Below, one piece after another: positions 1 through 8,192 of a stretch of 64,000 bases of DNA (positions are counted from its first letter, which is position 1; every line of letters begins with the position of its first letter). The stretch is from assembly GCF_024228315.1 (NCBI RefSeq), contig NZ_CP100454.1:248001-312000 (forward strand), written 5' to 3'. Under the pieces are notes generated by a model. The model had not been told where the DNA came from. It made no database searches and saw nothing but the letters and a program-made list of their open reading frames with translations. Origin of the DNA: Halomarina pelagica. GTDB taxonomy: Archaea > Halobacteriota > Halobacteria > Halobacteriales > Haloarculaceae. A program made the position numbers and the translations under genes.

Positions 1-1
1 C

Positions 2-112
2 ATCTATGCCGTCATCGTACTCGTCGCCATCGTCACCTCTGTGATGACGCCGCCACTGCTCCGGCGCGCCCTCTCATACCTCCCGGCCAATGGGGTGTCC
101 GAGACGTCGTGA
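2..112 (+). CDS. C-terminal end of a probable cation:proton antiporter (partial)
   Basis: The reading frame is open from the window edge and ends at a TGA at 110-112. The visible 36 residues begin with a hydrophobic segment (IYAVIVLVAIVTSVMTPPLL), followed by a basic RRAL and a short polar tail. A final helix ending in VMTPPLLR is typical of CPA2/Kef-type cation:proton antiporters, integral membrane proteins that exchange Na+ or K+ for H+. Only the tail is visible, so the family call rests on this motif and could be wrong; another polytopic transporter is possible. The start lies outside the window. Confidence 0.45.
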   Translation: MYAVIVLVAIVTSVMTPPLLRRALSYLPANGVSETS

Positions 113-216
113 CTTACCGTGTTAATTTCGAGATGAATCCGTCAATTCTTGTAGAATGGCTCTGTTGAAACCCTCATCAGTTGATACGAACTCAGTGCTG
201 AATACAGAGAATGGGT

Positions 217-760
217 TCAGCACAATGACATTCTCCTCGCCGTAACCGGCGAGGTTTCCCCGTCCGCACGCTCGGAGTCGAACCGGCCATCGCACCTCGC
301 AAAACGGTGCGTGGAACCTGGCTCGTCCGACGGGGGCAACTCCACCCGCTTGCGCGGGGTGTCTCGGTTCGTGCGCCGTACGTGAGTCCCGTGAGGGATG
401 TGGCGGGTTGCGCGTCCGACCGGACACGCGGTATCTCCTTGCACCGTGCATCCCCGCCGTCCCGAGGGAGTTTGGGGATACCCCCAGACGCTCCTTTCGG
501 CGCGTCCAGGCACGGGTCGTGCCATCGACCTGCGTCACCTCTCTGCCACGTCAGTGACGCTCAATCGCGGGAGGCTCGCGTTTTTGATGCCCACCTTTCA
601 GCGGGTGCGTCGGTGGACTCACGTCCGGTCGAAGGTGTGTTATCGACCACGTCCCCAGAACGCGGAGCATTCTGGTGTGCGAACGAGACGCATTGCGTCT
701 CGTTAACGCCGTGAGCGGCGGGACTCTCTCCTTGATTCAGGTAGTCGTATGTACTTGACC
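217..760. other. GC-rich, hairpin-dense block; possible mobile-element or structured-RNA remnant
   Basis: No convincing protein gene is visible; several overlapping frames are open on both strands only because the region is GC-rich. It is full of short inverted repeats: a 23-nt near-perfect palindrome at 682-704 (arms AACGAGACGCA/TGCGTCTCGTT), a CCAGAA...TTCTGG stem at about 653-673, and others around 290-540. Such blocks occur at the ends of haloarchaeal IS200/IS605-type elements, where the transposon end overlaps a structured RNA, but no TnpA or TnpB core motif is recognisable here. The mobile-element reading is therefore an inference. Confidence 0.3.
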
Positions 761-881
761 CGTTGATTTCCGCAGTCTGATGTGATACCTTTCCTTGGAC
801 CGTCACGGTATGGATGCAAAAGGGCCGTTAGTCGCTGGACCTGGGCAAATCCGTCTTCCTATGGTCCCGGAATATAAGTCG

Positions 882-1139
882 TTACGCGTCTCCTTCAGAT
901 TGATATGGTTCCCCGACCGCCTCCCGTGGGAGTACGTTGTGGAGCTCGGATTCAATATCGGCAGCCGATTCGAACGACTCACGGGAGGTCTTGGAAACCA
1001 ATTTGCCTAGATTTGTGTCACCGTCGGCCAGTATCAACCTAACATCGGAGAGTTCTTCCGATGCTGTAGTCCGTCTGATGGGATAATCAATTTCATCAAG
1101 CAAGGTCGAAATGTCACTGAACTTGATTTCACGAGCCAT
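882..1139 (-). CDS. DUF5789/DUF2795-like small acidic protein
   Basis: An 85-residue protein starting MAREIKFSDI and ending in VGEPYQSEGDA. The pattern of a short helix, a (D/E)YP motif (EIDYP), a strand-rich middle with LADGDTNLG, and a SRESFESAADIESEL helix is that of small haloarchaeal DUF5789/DUF2795-type proteins, whose function is unknown to me. The same frame stays open upstream to about 1415, but the family-like sequence begins at this methionine, so I chose the shorter start. A second family member lies at 6141. No operon partner is visible. Confidence 0.7.
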   Translation of the reverse strand: MAREIKFSDISTLLDEIDYPIRRTTASEELSDVRLILADGDTNLGKLVSKTSRESFESAADIESELHNVLPREAVGEPYQSEGDA

Positions 1140-1508
1140 ATTCCCAACTACGTCCGGGAAGGCAATAAGTGACGTAACCGGTGTGACGAACATTCTCCGA
1201 TGGTTGGGATTCTCGCAGTGCTTTTCGTCAGCGAAATTTGCGTTATCGACCGATTCGATTGGGCTCCCGAGTATATTCAAGAAAGAATGTTGTTCCACGG
1301 AAATTCCGCGAGCGATCCACACATGAAACTTGGGAGGTCGGCCACACGTATTTTCCCCACAATCGGACGAGTAGGCTAGCAAGTAACTCGATCGTAAGAA
1401 TGACTCACGTGACATATGTGCCTACCGTGCGAGACTTGCGCCCTGTATTCAGCACGGACACTGAAACATATCACCGGTTGAGGGTTCCAACAAGGCCTGT
1501 AGAATCTA
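1140..1508. other. No recognisable gene
   Basis: About 370 bases between the DUF5789-like gene and the exchanger remnant. A minus-strand frame is open through much of it, but its translation is rich in Cys, His and Arg, lacks the acidic haloarchaeal bias, and matches no family I know. I regard it as non-coding or decayed sequence. Confidence 0.5.
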
Positions 1509-1860
1509 TCAGTGGCTAGCTGCGGCAACGCCCAGAATCACGACGTGATAGATGACGACGATGATGAACACGACACAGAGAAGACCGGCGCGAGGAACGG
1601 AACTGGACGCATTTGATTCGTGGACATGAACTGAGTCCGGAGCAACAACATCCCTCCACCGATGAGCGCGAGGACCGCTGACAGTGTGTTCAGAAATCCA
1701 ATAGTCCCCCACGTGACCCCGAGATCCCACGTGGTGAACAGAATACCGAGAGTCACAGGGAGCGTGCCCTAGAACACCATCGCGCCCGTGATATTACCAA
1801 TTTCGAGTGTATCCTTCCCCTCACCGATCCAGATTACCGAATTGTGCCGTGTTGAATAGA
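1509..1860 (-). pseudogene. C-terminal remnant of a sodium/calcium antiporter (CaCA family)
   Basis: Read on the minus strand, the remnant shows WIGEGKDTLEIGNITGAMVF, then an in-frame TAG where the family has Gln, then GTLPVTLGILFTTW and two hydrophobic helices. The reading frame shifts near 1600, after which a last helix (LLCVVFIIVVIYHVVILGVA) leads to a stop at 1509. The GNxTGAMVFQ-like signature is that of the second alpha repeat of CaCA exchangers, membrane proteins exchanging Na+ for Ca2+. The N-terminal two thirds are absent: homology stops at the transposase gene at 1874, and nothing exchanger-like is found beyond that element. It is disrupted by truncation, a nonsense codon and a frameshift. 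Confidence 0.65.
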
Positions 1861-1873
1861 TCCTGAGTCACAG

Positions 1874-2698
1874 TTAGAGTGGTTCACAGAGCTGTTCTAT
1901 GTTCGAGATAGCGAACATCAGGACAATTTCACGGAACTGCCGATACCAACCGAGCGCTCGCTCGGCGATGCCGTGCGAGCGCTTCGTTGTCGAATACGAC
2001 GTTTCAGCCATCGAGCGCTGAGAGTAGCCCTTTGCCCGGATGAGCGCGTTATGTCCAATCGTAAGCGGCTTTGATCCACGCTGTAAGATGAGTGGCTCGA
2101 CACCGAGTGCGTAGCACTCGTATTTCGTGACCCAGTTGTGGAACGCTTTGTCAGCAGCCACAGACAGCAGGTCGTCCGCGTTCCGGCGGACGACCTGCGG
2201 CCCGGTCTTCGTATCGTGGTTCCACCGGGCTGAGATGTGGACGTCAAGAACAGCGAGAGACTCTACATCGGTTAACGTCGTCACTTTCAACGTCTGTACG
2301 GTGCTTCCGGATCGCTGGCGGTAGTACGACGAGGCAGAGCGTCGGTCGAAGAACGTGCTGTCGAGCGCTGCGTGTCCAGACTGCGGGTGTTGCTGCGCTG
2401 AAACGCGCAGCAACGCCCGCCACACCCACATCTTCAGCCGGTCGAACGATTTGTAGATCGTGGTGTAATCCGGGAGCTCGTCTCGGTCAAGTTCTAGGAC
2501 CTCACGAATCTCCGCCATGTACTTCAGCCGGTTTTCGGTCTCACGGAAGCTGTGGTCTTCTTCGAGCCGGAAACAGTGAAGGACAATATGAACCCAGCGG
2601 ACGAACCCGCCGCTGGCGGGTTCGCCCGCGTGCTTCCCCAAAGCTTGTTTGGCCAGGCGCTTACACTTCTGAACGAAGTCGAGGAGATCGATTTCCAT
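1874..2698 (-). CDS. IS5-family (ISH1-like) DDE transposase
   Basis: A 274-residue protein, the usual length for haloarchaeal IS5-group transposases. The RNase-H-like catalytic core is visible: the first Asp in ALDSTFFDRR (about residue 113), the second in VAADKAFH (about 180), and the Glu in MAETSYSTTKR (about 232), followed by the YSTTKR(S/R) signature. The start MEIDLLDFVQKC is typical. The frame is intact, so the element may be active. It abuts the exchanger remnant at 1509-1860, so it or an earlier insertion truncated that gene. I could not define terminal inverted repeats or a target duplication by eye; a GCCGA/TCGGC hairpin lies just outside the start at 2707-2721. Confidence 0.85.
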   Translation of the reverse strand: MEIDLLDFVQKCKRLAKQALGKHAGEPASGGFVRWVHIVLHCFRLEEDHSFRETENRLKYMAEIREVLELDRDELPDYTTIYKSFDRLKMWVWRALLRVSAQQHPQSGHAALDSTFFDRRSASSYYRQRSGSTVQTLKVTTLTDVESLAVLDVHISARWNHDTKTGPQVVRRNADDLLSVAADKAFHNWVTKYECYALGVEPLILQRGSKPLTIGHNALIRAKGYSQRSMAETSYSTTKRSHGIAERALGWYRQFREIVLMFAISNIEQLCEPL

Positions 2699-3327
2699 AG
2701 GATAGAGCCGAATTCCTCGGCTTCATCCTTCTAAACCCGTGATTTCGGCTGATCCAATCGCTATTCAACACAGCACTATATTGGACTTCTTGGAATTGCG
2801 TTCTGGCCGGGCAAGCGCAAGGCGAAAGGAGAAATCCACGACGTTGAGTCCGGCCAGTGGAAAGAGACCGACGGTGAACAGCGGTAGCCCGAGCTGGAAT
2901 CACCGTTCTGCCCGAATGCGCGATGACGATCGAGGTTGCCTTGCAGTACGCAGATCTCCAAAAACGCTGTAACGAACTGTAGACCGTCCGCAAACATGAC
3001 TGAGCGATCGAGTACGTCGATGTTGTCGCCCGAGCGACAGGTGGCACGCTAGGGGAGGACCATCAAAGTGATCGGCGACGAGCGGGGCCAGAGATCTACC
3101 GGAGACGGTGGATAGTCGCACTAGCCGCGGGGGGAGAGTTGCGGCCAGAGCCACCACAGGTCGAGTAGGAGTTGACGACGGCGATCCCGGAGGGGTCACT
3201 CCGAATCGAGAGCTGATCATTCTGGCACCAGCTGATGAGTTCAGACTAGTGTGATGATGCAGCGTGTATACAACACGCTAGAACCTCGGAGAGTGGGGCC
3301 CGTAATCTGTCAATACAGGGTCGGAAG
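2699..3327. other. Non-coding or decayed stretch next to the IS element
   Basis: About 630 bases with no credible gene. Short frames on both strands are interrupted and Arg/Ser-rich. A hairpin (GCCGA-ATTCC-TCGGC) lies at 2707-2721, just outside the transposase start, and may be part of the IS end. The GC-rich interior (2800-3220) looks like an old gene that has lost its frame, but no family can be named. Confidence 0.4.
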
Positions 3328-3645
3328 TTACAACCAGTCAGCAGGGAGTTTGTCTTCGTGGGCTTCCAGCAATTCAAGCAATGGCCTGATTTCATCGAAC
3401 TTCGGCCCTTTCATGACCTCGTGGGTATTCCTGTCCCATTCAATGAACCCGTAGTCGGCCAACTTCGGGAGGTGGACGGCGTTCAACAGCATCAGTTTCA
3501 CTCTCAGAGTCAGCAATATCGACAGGTGCATCGTCTTGTGGATTATGGTCTAACAACGCTATCAACAGTTTGTGGCGCTGAATGTCAGCCAACGCATCTA
3601 CCTTGTCATCGAAAGAGAGGGTTCTACCGTCTTATCCATAGTTCA
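3328..3645 (-). pseudogene. Frameshifted DUF7344-like winged-helix protein
   Basis: The 3' part reads LLNAVHLPKLADYGFIEWDR, then a run ending LLELLEAHEDKLPADWL before the stop. This is the recognition-helix and C-terminal pattern of the small haloarchaeal winged-helix proteins known as DUF7344. The matching N-terminal part, TLSFDDKVDALADIQRHKLL, continuing to DAPVDIADSESETDAVE, lies in another frame at about 3500-3635, with in-frame stops upstream of it. At least one frameshift, probably two, separates a potential start near 3640 from the rest. The intact protein would bind DNA; this copy is probably dead. Confidence 0.6.
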
Positions 3646-3868
3646 TCATCGGGCGCTACAGGGATAACATCCCGACTATTTCATTCTCCAGTGACGTTTG
3701 ATTAACGAGTAACAGTACTCGATAGAAGGAAGATGACCAACGGCTGCGCAGGCAACTACGACGAGCACGAACTACGGCTACTGTACTCCTTCGATGGTCA
3801 ACGCCGCCATTGCTCCACATTGGGGTTAGTGGTGCTTACCACGGGTTCAACCGGATAGATACCGTAGC

Positions 3869-4651
3869 ATGTGTATGTCCACGGTTCGCTCCGTCAGTAC
3901 CCTTGTACGAGAGAAGAACATCACACATCTCGCTGCGGGGATCGCCTACTACGCGTTCGTCTCGATCATTCCGATGATGTTGCTCGCTGTGGCAGTTGCA
4001 TCGTTTGTCGGGGGACAGGCGCTAGCCGACCGTGTGACCACCATGCTCGGGGAACAACTCACGTCCTCGGGCCAGCAGATCGTGACAGAGACGCTCACCA
4101 ACACTACCGGCCGAGGGGGCGCCTCCATAGTAGGTTTGATCGCACTCACATGGAGCTCTTTGAAGCTCTTTCGCGGGCTCGATCTAGCGTTCGACGAGAT
4201 TTATACAGACGATATCGAAGCATCACTACTCGATCAAATCCAGCATGCACTCGTCGTGATCGTGGGGATTGGTATTGCCATCGCCCTCGTCGTCGCCGTC
4301 GGGATCGCGCTTTCGGTACTGCCCGTGGGGATTCCGCTGATCAATGTGTTCGGGCTGCTCGTACTGGTCGTCGTGTTGACGATCGCGTTCCTCCCGATCT
4401 ATTACGTGCTCCCGCCAGTTGACGTCTCCTTACGCGAAGTGCTTCCAGGAGCTGCTATCGCTGCAGTCGGATGGGTACTTCTCCAGATCGGCTTCCGGAT
4501 TTACGCAGCCAATGCCGATCGCTACGCGGCGTACGGCCTCATCGGCGCCGTTCTCCTATTCGTCACCTGGCTGTACTTCGCAAGCATGGTCGTGCTGCTC
4601 GGTGCGGCAGTGAATGCCGTCCGCAGCGGAACAATAAACAACCTCGCGTAG
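3869..4651 (+). CDS. YihY/BrkB-family membrane protein
   Basis: A 260-residue polytopic protein with about six hydrophobic segments. The N-terminal amphipathic stretch is followed by LAAGIAYYAFVSIIPMML (about residues 21-38), the characteristic first helix of the YihY/BrkB family. SLKLFRGLDLAFDEIY in the middle and YAAYGLIGAVLLFVTWLYFAS near the end also match the family. Its role is not firmly known; members have been linked to lipid or virulence-factor export. An alternative start exists at Met3 (3875). Immediately downstream is a decayed Fic-like gene and upstream a decayed regulator, so the gene stands alone. Confidence 0.85.
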   Translation: MCMSTVRSVSTLVREKNITHLAAGIAYYAFVSIIPMMLLAVAVASFVGGQALADRVTTMLGEQLTSSGQQIVTETLTNTTGRGGASIVGLIALTWSSLKLFRGLDLAFDEIYTDDIEASLLDQIQHALVVIVGIGIAIALVVAVGIALSVLPVGIPLINVFGLLVLVVVLTIAFLPIYYVLPPVDVSLREVLPGAAIAAVGWVLLQIGFRIYAANADRYAAYGLIGAVLLFVTWLYFASMVVLLGAAVNAVRSGTINNLA

Positions 4652-4774
4652 ACGACCCGAAGCACTCCCGTCGTCAGTGTTCGACATCAAATTCTCCTCG
4701 CTGTGATCGGGATCATCGACGGGATACTCAGCGAGGAAGAGGAACAAGGTAGCGGGTTTTCGACGTACAAATAG

Positions 4775-5004
4775 ATGGATCTAGAGAATATTTCAGATGT
4801 TCTGAACCGGGTGGAGTGGAAACAGCCAGTACCCGATGTAGGAGCCGAGTTGCTCTCCTATTTCATCTTAGCTCATCCAATGCCGAACACAACCACCGGA
4901 CAGGAATTGGACTTCTCAACCGCTACTTCACTTCTTACAATGAAGACTTCACCGTGCCGGACACAGGCGATTGCCATCGATATCGGGGTCACAGTTGTCC
5001 CTGA
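4775..5004 (+). pseudogene. Fic/DOC-like protein remnant (frameshifted)
   Basis: The first 38 codons from ATG at 4775 read MDLENISDVLNRVEWKQPVP and continue to FILAHPMPN. The sense then continues one frame over as NHRTGIGLLNRYFTSYNEDF and ends at TGA (5002-5004). Restoring one missing A in the run ACACAACC gives HPMPNTNHRTG, which resembles the Fic/DOC active-site motif HPFxxGNGR of AMP-transfer and toxin proteins. The piece is much shorter than a full Fic domain and lacks its N-terminal helices. I infer a truncated, frameshifted relic; the family assignment is tentative. Confidence 0.4.
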
Positions 5005-5046
5005 ACAACACTGAGGCGATCCTATGCAAATCTTGTTTAGGGGAAC

Positions 5047-5851
5047 TCACTTGCTCGTCGGTCGCTCTCCCTGGTAGGCGTCGAACCAGCCTGGGACGGC
5101 CTGTTTGAGCGTGCCGGTCGTACTCCCGAGGTTCAGAAACTGGTCCCCGTTCGCTGCCTTCTCGTTGACGTCATCTACCCCGAATCCGAGACCGCCGACT
5201 GGAACACCTGCATCGACGGCGGTTGAACGAACAGTCTCGCCGGCGTCCTGCACATCCGGATGGTCGGTTTCCCTGGGACAGCCGAGCGCGACGGAAAGGT
5301 CGGGTGGGCCGATGAAGACGAATCCCAGTTCCGGGATGTCCAGGATTGCGTCGAGATTCTCAACGGACGCCTCGGTTTCAATGGTCACGCCGACGATCGT
5401 CTCCTGGTCCTCGGTGGCGATGTAATCGTTGGCGAGCCCCTCAACGGCTGGCCCGGGGCGACCCGAGCCCCCGATCGCCCGGACTCCCGTCGTAGCTGAA
5501 CCGAGCGGATTTGACCGCCTCACGGACCTCCGTCGCCGTCTCCACGCATGGAAGAAAGACGTTCCTGGCCCCGAGGTCCAGAGCCTTCCGGACCAGCGTT
5601 GGGTCCATGTCGGGGAGTCGGACAAGCAGTTCGAGGTCCGTCCGTTCGGCTGCGTGTAGTAGGTCCTCCATCAAATTCGCGTCCCACGGATCCGGCCCAC
5701 CATGTTCGAGATCGATCCAGACGAAATTCAAGTCGAGTTCACCGTAGAACTCCATGAGTGTGGGACTGTACGTGTTGTCGAGCAGGCCGAGCGCAACGCC
5801 TCCGCTCTCCAACGTGGCTGCGAGGTTGTTCGTCAACGCTGGATAATCCAT
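5047..5851 (-). pseudogene. HpcH/HpaI-family aldolase disrupted by one single-base frameshift
   Basis: The N-terminal 136 codons from ATG at 5851 (MDYPALTNNLAATLESGGVA) contain the class II aldolase signature NFVWIDLEHGG. That frame ends at a TGA at 5441-5443. In the next frame the protein continues GLANDYIATEDQETIVGVTIETEASVENLD with the later family motif FIGPPDLSVALG, ending at 5047. Removing one base at CGTTGAGGGG restores a continuous protein of 267 residues, the normal length for 2-dehydro-3-deoxyglucarate or 4-hydroxy-2-oxoheptanedioate aldolases, metal-dependent enzymes that cleave 2-keto-3-deoxy sugar acids. Either a very young pseudogene or a sequencing error. Confidence 0.8.
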
Positions 5852-6140
5852 TGGTGTATCTTCTGCCGCGGACGGAAAAATCTACTGCACAGGTTACGGA
5901 GACTACGTTCACCACTCATAGCAAGCGCAGCACTGAGGAACATCGAAGGACCCTGACGAACGAGATCGAGCAGAGGAACGGCTCTCACCGACTGACGAAG
6001 TGACGGATCGTCGTTCGTCTCGAAAGGTGGAGGATATTGAGTAGGTTCGACGAAGCTGCCACTCCCTCCACCACGTACCCGAGGAGTTCACACCGACGAG
6101 CGTCCACACAGTTATCCGAATCGAGCGCCTATATTAAAGG

Positions 6141-6473
6141 ATGCCAGACGACAAACGGGGCCGAGACGAGAACCCAGACGACGAACAGCGACAACCGCCA
6201 GAGCGGAAGCGAGAGGATGTACGCGACCGCGCCCATGAAGACCGAGCGATGAGCGGTGACCCTGGTGGAAGGCTCGGTGACCTTGATGAGGTACTCGAAG
6301 CCCAAGACTATCCAACTACGACGGATGGATTGGTTGAGGCCTATGGCGACTACGAGATCGAAACGCAGGGCGGGACAGAATCCCTCGAAGAAGTGCTTGC
6401 CTCAACCGATAATCAAACGTATGATTCCGTTGACGACGTTAGAAGCCGGATACTGGGACTGATACATCGATAA
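6141..6473 (+). CDS. DUF5789/DUF2795-like protein
   Basis: A 110-residue protein with a charged, low-complexity N-terminal third (about residues 1-45, rich in Asp, Glu, Arg and Pro). The folded domain at about residues 46-108 carries LDEVLEAQDYPTTTDGLVEA, YGDYEIETQGGTESLEEVL and a QTYDSVDDVRSRIL helix. The YP...YGD...GTE...YDS spacing is that of small haloarchaeal DUF5789-type proteins, related in pattern to the gene at 882. Function unknown; the gene is isolated. Confidence 0.75.
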   Translation: MPDDKRGRDENPDDEQRQPPERKREDVRDRAHEDRAMSGDPGGRLGDLDEVLEAQDYPTTTDGLVEAYGDYEIETQGGTESLEEVLASTDNQTYDSVDDVRSRILGLIHR

Positions 6474-6858
6474 CGAATTAGCTCGCGGCGTACGTGAATC
6501 CTATTCTGCTGGCTATTCGGTGGGGCTGCTCGTGTGGACACGCGCGTCTGCCCTGTTCTCGCCCTCATGAACCGTCTTTCCTTATCCGCTGTCTCCACCG
6601 GGTACCAGCACGTCATCGTCTGGGACGGGCTCCATGGATCGATTCCCATTGCATTGGTACTGGGCCTCCGTCCGGACCAATATCCCTAACAGCCAATTTA
6701 GAGCTCCGGTCGATAGTATTGTCGAGTGGACCCGTCGCTCCCGAGGAAAACCCCCCGAACGAATCGTCCACACAGACTTCGGGTGACATAGGATTCTCGT
6801 CGCAATCGAATCGAGCGGCGACAGGAACTGGCGACGCTCGTATACGACCCACACCCAG
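6474..6858. other. No recognisable gene
   Basis: About 385 bases between the DUF5789-like gene and the 3' end of mgtE. Open frames on both strands are short, Arg/Ser/Trp-rich and unlike haloarchaeal proteins. Both flanking genes end here, so this should contain their transcription ends; no clear T-tract dominates. Confidence 0.4.
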
Positions 6859-8109
6859 TCAGAGGAGCACGACCTGCGCCAGACCAAGGAAGATGAAAAA
6901 CCCGAGGACGTCAGTCGCGGTCGTGATGAAGATGGTCGCAGACGTGGCCGGATCGTAGCCGAACCGATCCAGTCCGAGCGGAACGAGTGCGCCGAAGAAC
7001 CCGGCGATGATGAGATTCAGTACCATCGCGATGCCGATGACCAGCCCCAACAACGGACTCTGGTTGAACAGGGTGGCGATGGCGGCCACGATAATACCGG
7101 TGATCACACCGTTTGCACCCCCTGCAAGCACCTCGTTGCCGATGGCGCGCCTCCCTGTTCGAAGCGAGATCTGCTCTAGTGCGATTCCGCGGACCGTCAC
7201 GGCCATCGACTGCGTGCCGGCGTTCCCACCCATCCCGGCGACGACCGGCATGTAGATTGCCAGCAGCGTCAACGCTGCGATCGTGTCCTCGAACAGCCCG
7301 ACGGTCGCCGCGGCGAGGAAGGCCGTTCCGAGATTAATGATAAGCCACTTGTACCGCCGGCGGACCTTCTCGAGGGCGCCATCGAGAACGCTCTCCTGCT
7401 CGTCGACACCGGTGAACTCATAGAGCGTCTGGCCGGCCTCTTCCTCGATGGCCCGCAACAGATCGTCCGCGTAGATGACTCCGAGAATGCTATCGTCTTC
7501 GTCGAGAACGACGATTTTACCCTGGGGGTTTGCCCTGAACACTTCGATAACCTCCGAGTCGGGCTGTTCGTATCGAACCGTTGGGGCGGAGCGAAGATAC
7601 TCGGTGATGTCCGCCGGCCCGTGACCAGCCAGGGCCAGGGTATGGCCAGGTAACTCTCCCACCACCTCGTCGCCATCGGTGACGAAGACGGTAGGAAAGC
7701 GCCCAGTTCGGGCCTCGTACCGTCGGACGAGCCGTGTCACCTCCTCGAATCCCTGGTCCTTGTCCACGGTGACGTAGTCGAGATCCATCATCCCAGCGGC
7801 GCTGTCCGGACTGAACTTCAGGAGGAACTCGATCCGCTCTCGTCGATCTGCACCGAGTTGACTGAGCACGGCCCCCTGAGTGTCTCCGTCGAGCAATCCG
7901 ACTACGTCGGTTGCATCGTCGGGGTCGAGCCGCCGAACGAATCGCCGTACTTCCTGGCGATCCATGCCGTCGAGTACGTCTCGCTGAATCGACTCGGGTA
8001 GCTGGAAGAACACGACCCGTTGTCGTGTCCACGGCAGTGCTTGGAACTCCGCACCTGGTGTCTCCGAAATGGCTATCTGCTGTTGGACATCAATTGTGGA
8101 TTCTCGCAT
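6859..8109 (-). CDS. mgtE: MgtE magnesium transporter
   Basis: A 416-residue protein with the full MgtE order: an N-terminal helical domain (residues about 25-125, LPESIQRDVLDGMD, RLDPDDATDVVGLL), a CBS pair (about 130-250, with GVIYADDLLRAIEEEAG), a connecting helix, and a five-helix pore domain. The pore helix signature PVVAGMGGNAGTQSMAVTVR (about 285-304) is unmistakable. It is a Mg2+-gated channel in the cytoplasmic membrane, closed when Mg2+ occupies the cytosolic CBS and N domains. The length is somewhat short of the bacterial 450. It is followed 83 nt downstream by the co-directional 3' end of the M50 protease gene; other Mg2+-type transport genes lie nearby. Confidence 0.93.
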   Translation of the reverse strand: MRESTIDVQQQIAISETPGAEFQALPWTRQRVVFFQLPESIQRDVLDGMDRQEVRRFVRRLDPDDATDVVGLLDGDTQGAVLSQLGADRRERIEFLLKFSPDSAAGMMDLDYVTVDKDQGFEEVTRLVRRYEARTGRFPTVFVTDGDEVVGELPGHTLALAGHGPADITEYLRSAPTVRYEQPDSEVIEVFRANPQGKIVVLDEDDSILGVIYADDLLRAIEEEAGQTLYEFTGVDEQESVLDGALEKVRRRYKWLIINLGTAFLAAATVGLFEDTIAALTLLAIYMPVVAGMGGNAGTQSMAVTVRGIALEQISLRTGRRAIGNEVLAGGANGVITGIIVAAIATLFNQSPLLGLVIGIAMVLNLIIAGFFGALVPLGLDRFGYDPATSATIFITTATDVLGFFIFLGLAQVVLL

Positions 8110-8192
8110 ACGGTTACCTCACCTCGCGTCGCATAAATCCCGAGAATAGACATGATGTGGCGTGTTCTGAGAGGCTCGAACTCATATCTACA

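Noticed and set aside
882..1415. Longer form of the DUF5789-like gene (177 codons)
   Set aside because: Residues before MAREIKF are Cys/His/Arg-rich and unlike the family; the shorter start fits better.
3733..3858. 42-codon + strand frame just before the YihY gene (MTNGCAGNYDEHELRLLYSF...)
   Set aside because: Short, Cys-containing and without family; no evidence beyond an open frame.
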